A DNA stretch of 64,000 nt from the NCBI RefSeq assembly GCF_040183065.1, contig NC_091130.1:126393914-126457913 (forward strand), written 5' to 3'. The notes beneath the pieces were generated by a model. That model did no database searches. It was not told where the DNA came from and was given only the letters and a program-made list of their open reading frames with translations. Both the position numbers and the translations under genes were made by a program. Shown here piece after piece: positions 63,520-64,000 of the stretch. This DNA is from Periplaneta americana (taxonomy: Eukaryota > Arthropoda > Insecta > Blattodea > Blattidae). The stretch's first letter is position 1; each line of letters begins with the position of its first letter.

Positions 63520-63960
63520 TTAAGTACCTCCCATAGAGAATGTTTATTATTCATGATATTACGTAAGTATTTTTTTAATTAGCACTCTTAAAGTTCTGAA
63601 TAAATAATTTTGTGCATTAACCATTTAAAATTTCAATGTTTTCAACAGGAAAAAAATAATGAAAAATATTCACATAAGTTAATCACATTACAATGGTAAA
63701 AGTTGATAGGTTGGCTTTGCGGTTGCACTACGGACGAAATGACAGATTTGTATTCAGTGTTTTGTTATTTTTTACATCCCTGGATATTGGACAGCTGATT
63801 GCCGAAGTCGTCGGACCGTTTAGAAAATTTTCGTAAAATGGGGTTTTCGCGTCAAACTGGTATCTTCCGCCCATTGTGCGTCGTACGTAGCGAAGAGTTT
63901 CTACAATTTCGACGTGTTACTTCAAGAGGAGGCAAATGACCGTGGCTCAAGCACACTCTG
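63520..63960. other. BTB-BACK-TLDc upstream intron, nothing recognised
   Basis: AT-rich up to about 63700, then more mixed composition. No exon for the BTB domain is evident. Confidence 0.35.
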
Positions 63961-63969
63961 TTCAAATAG

Positions 63970-64000
63970 GAATACATACATACATACATACATACATACA
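63970..64000. repeat. (CATA)n microsatellite, cut by window edge
   Basis: At least seven units of CATA, running off the right edge. Confidence 0.9.

Overview
This window looks like nuclear DNA of a large, repeat-rich insect genome, most likely a cockroach. The reasons are AT-rich introns of up to about 18 kb with GT-AG boundaries, long spans of decayed non-LTR retrotransposons, several tRNA-derived SINE families, Penelope-like elements, mariner/Tc1 elements, many MITEs and an interstitial (TTAGG)n tract. The endonuclease/reverse-transcriptase and RNase H families closely resemble ones I remember as very abundant in Periplaneta americana. That species assignment is from memory, not a search.

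Three host genes are supported, all on the minus strand. (1) An FBF1-like (Fas-binding factor 1, centriole distal appendage) gene occupies about 218-19300 as eight exons with consistent phases; its coiled-coil C-terminus lies beyond the left edge. (2) A BTB-BACK-TLDc gene covers 28238-61814 in seven phase-consistent exons, ending in a stop at 28238; its BTB N-terminus lies beyond the right edge. (3) A complete intronless snRNP E (SmE) gene at 57063-57356 sits in the largest BTB-BACK-TLDc intron, on the same strand.

Mobile DNA accounts for most of what can be recognised outside these genes. By region: 0.7-3.5 kb two LINE relics with nested insertions; 5.2-7.2 kb MITEs; 7.4-10.8 kb two LINE relics and a Penelope-like element; 11.4-12.9 kb a TTAA-flanked element and a decayed transposon protein; 14.5-18.3 kb LINE ends, microsatellites and SINEs; 20-21 kb SINEs; 22.5-27.7 kb nested DNA transposons; 28.5-37 kb LINEs, SINEs and Penelope; 38.2-39.5 kb an apparently intact Tc1-like transposon; 40.7-43.4 kb tandem and inverted SINEs around a head-to-head Penelope pair; 44.4-50.8 kb hAT-like and IS630-like relics and a fold-back element carrying tRNA-like arms; 52.7-55.3 kb a pogo-like MITE and an R2-like LINE; 58.8-63.5 kb more MITEs and retroelement tails.

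The most interesting structures are hammerhead ribozyme motifs conserved in three Penelope-like copies, an inverted-repeat MITE family with 7-bp target duplications, a TA-flanked MITE with five internal repeats nested inside one of those MITEs, a mariner nested in a pogo-like element between duplicated flanks, a complete DD34E Tc1 element, and the nested SmE gene. I saw no convincing host system that is wholly new.
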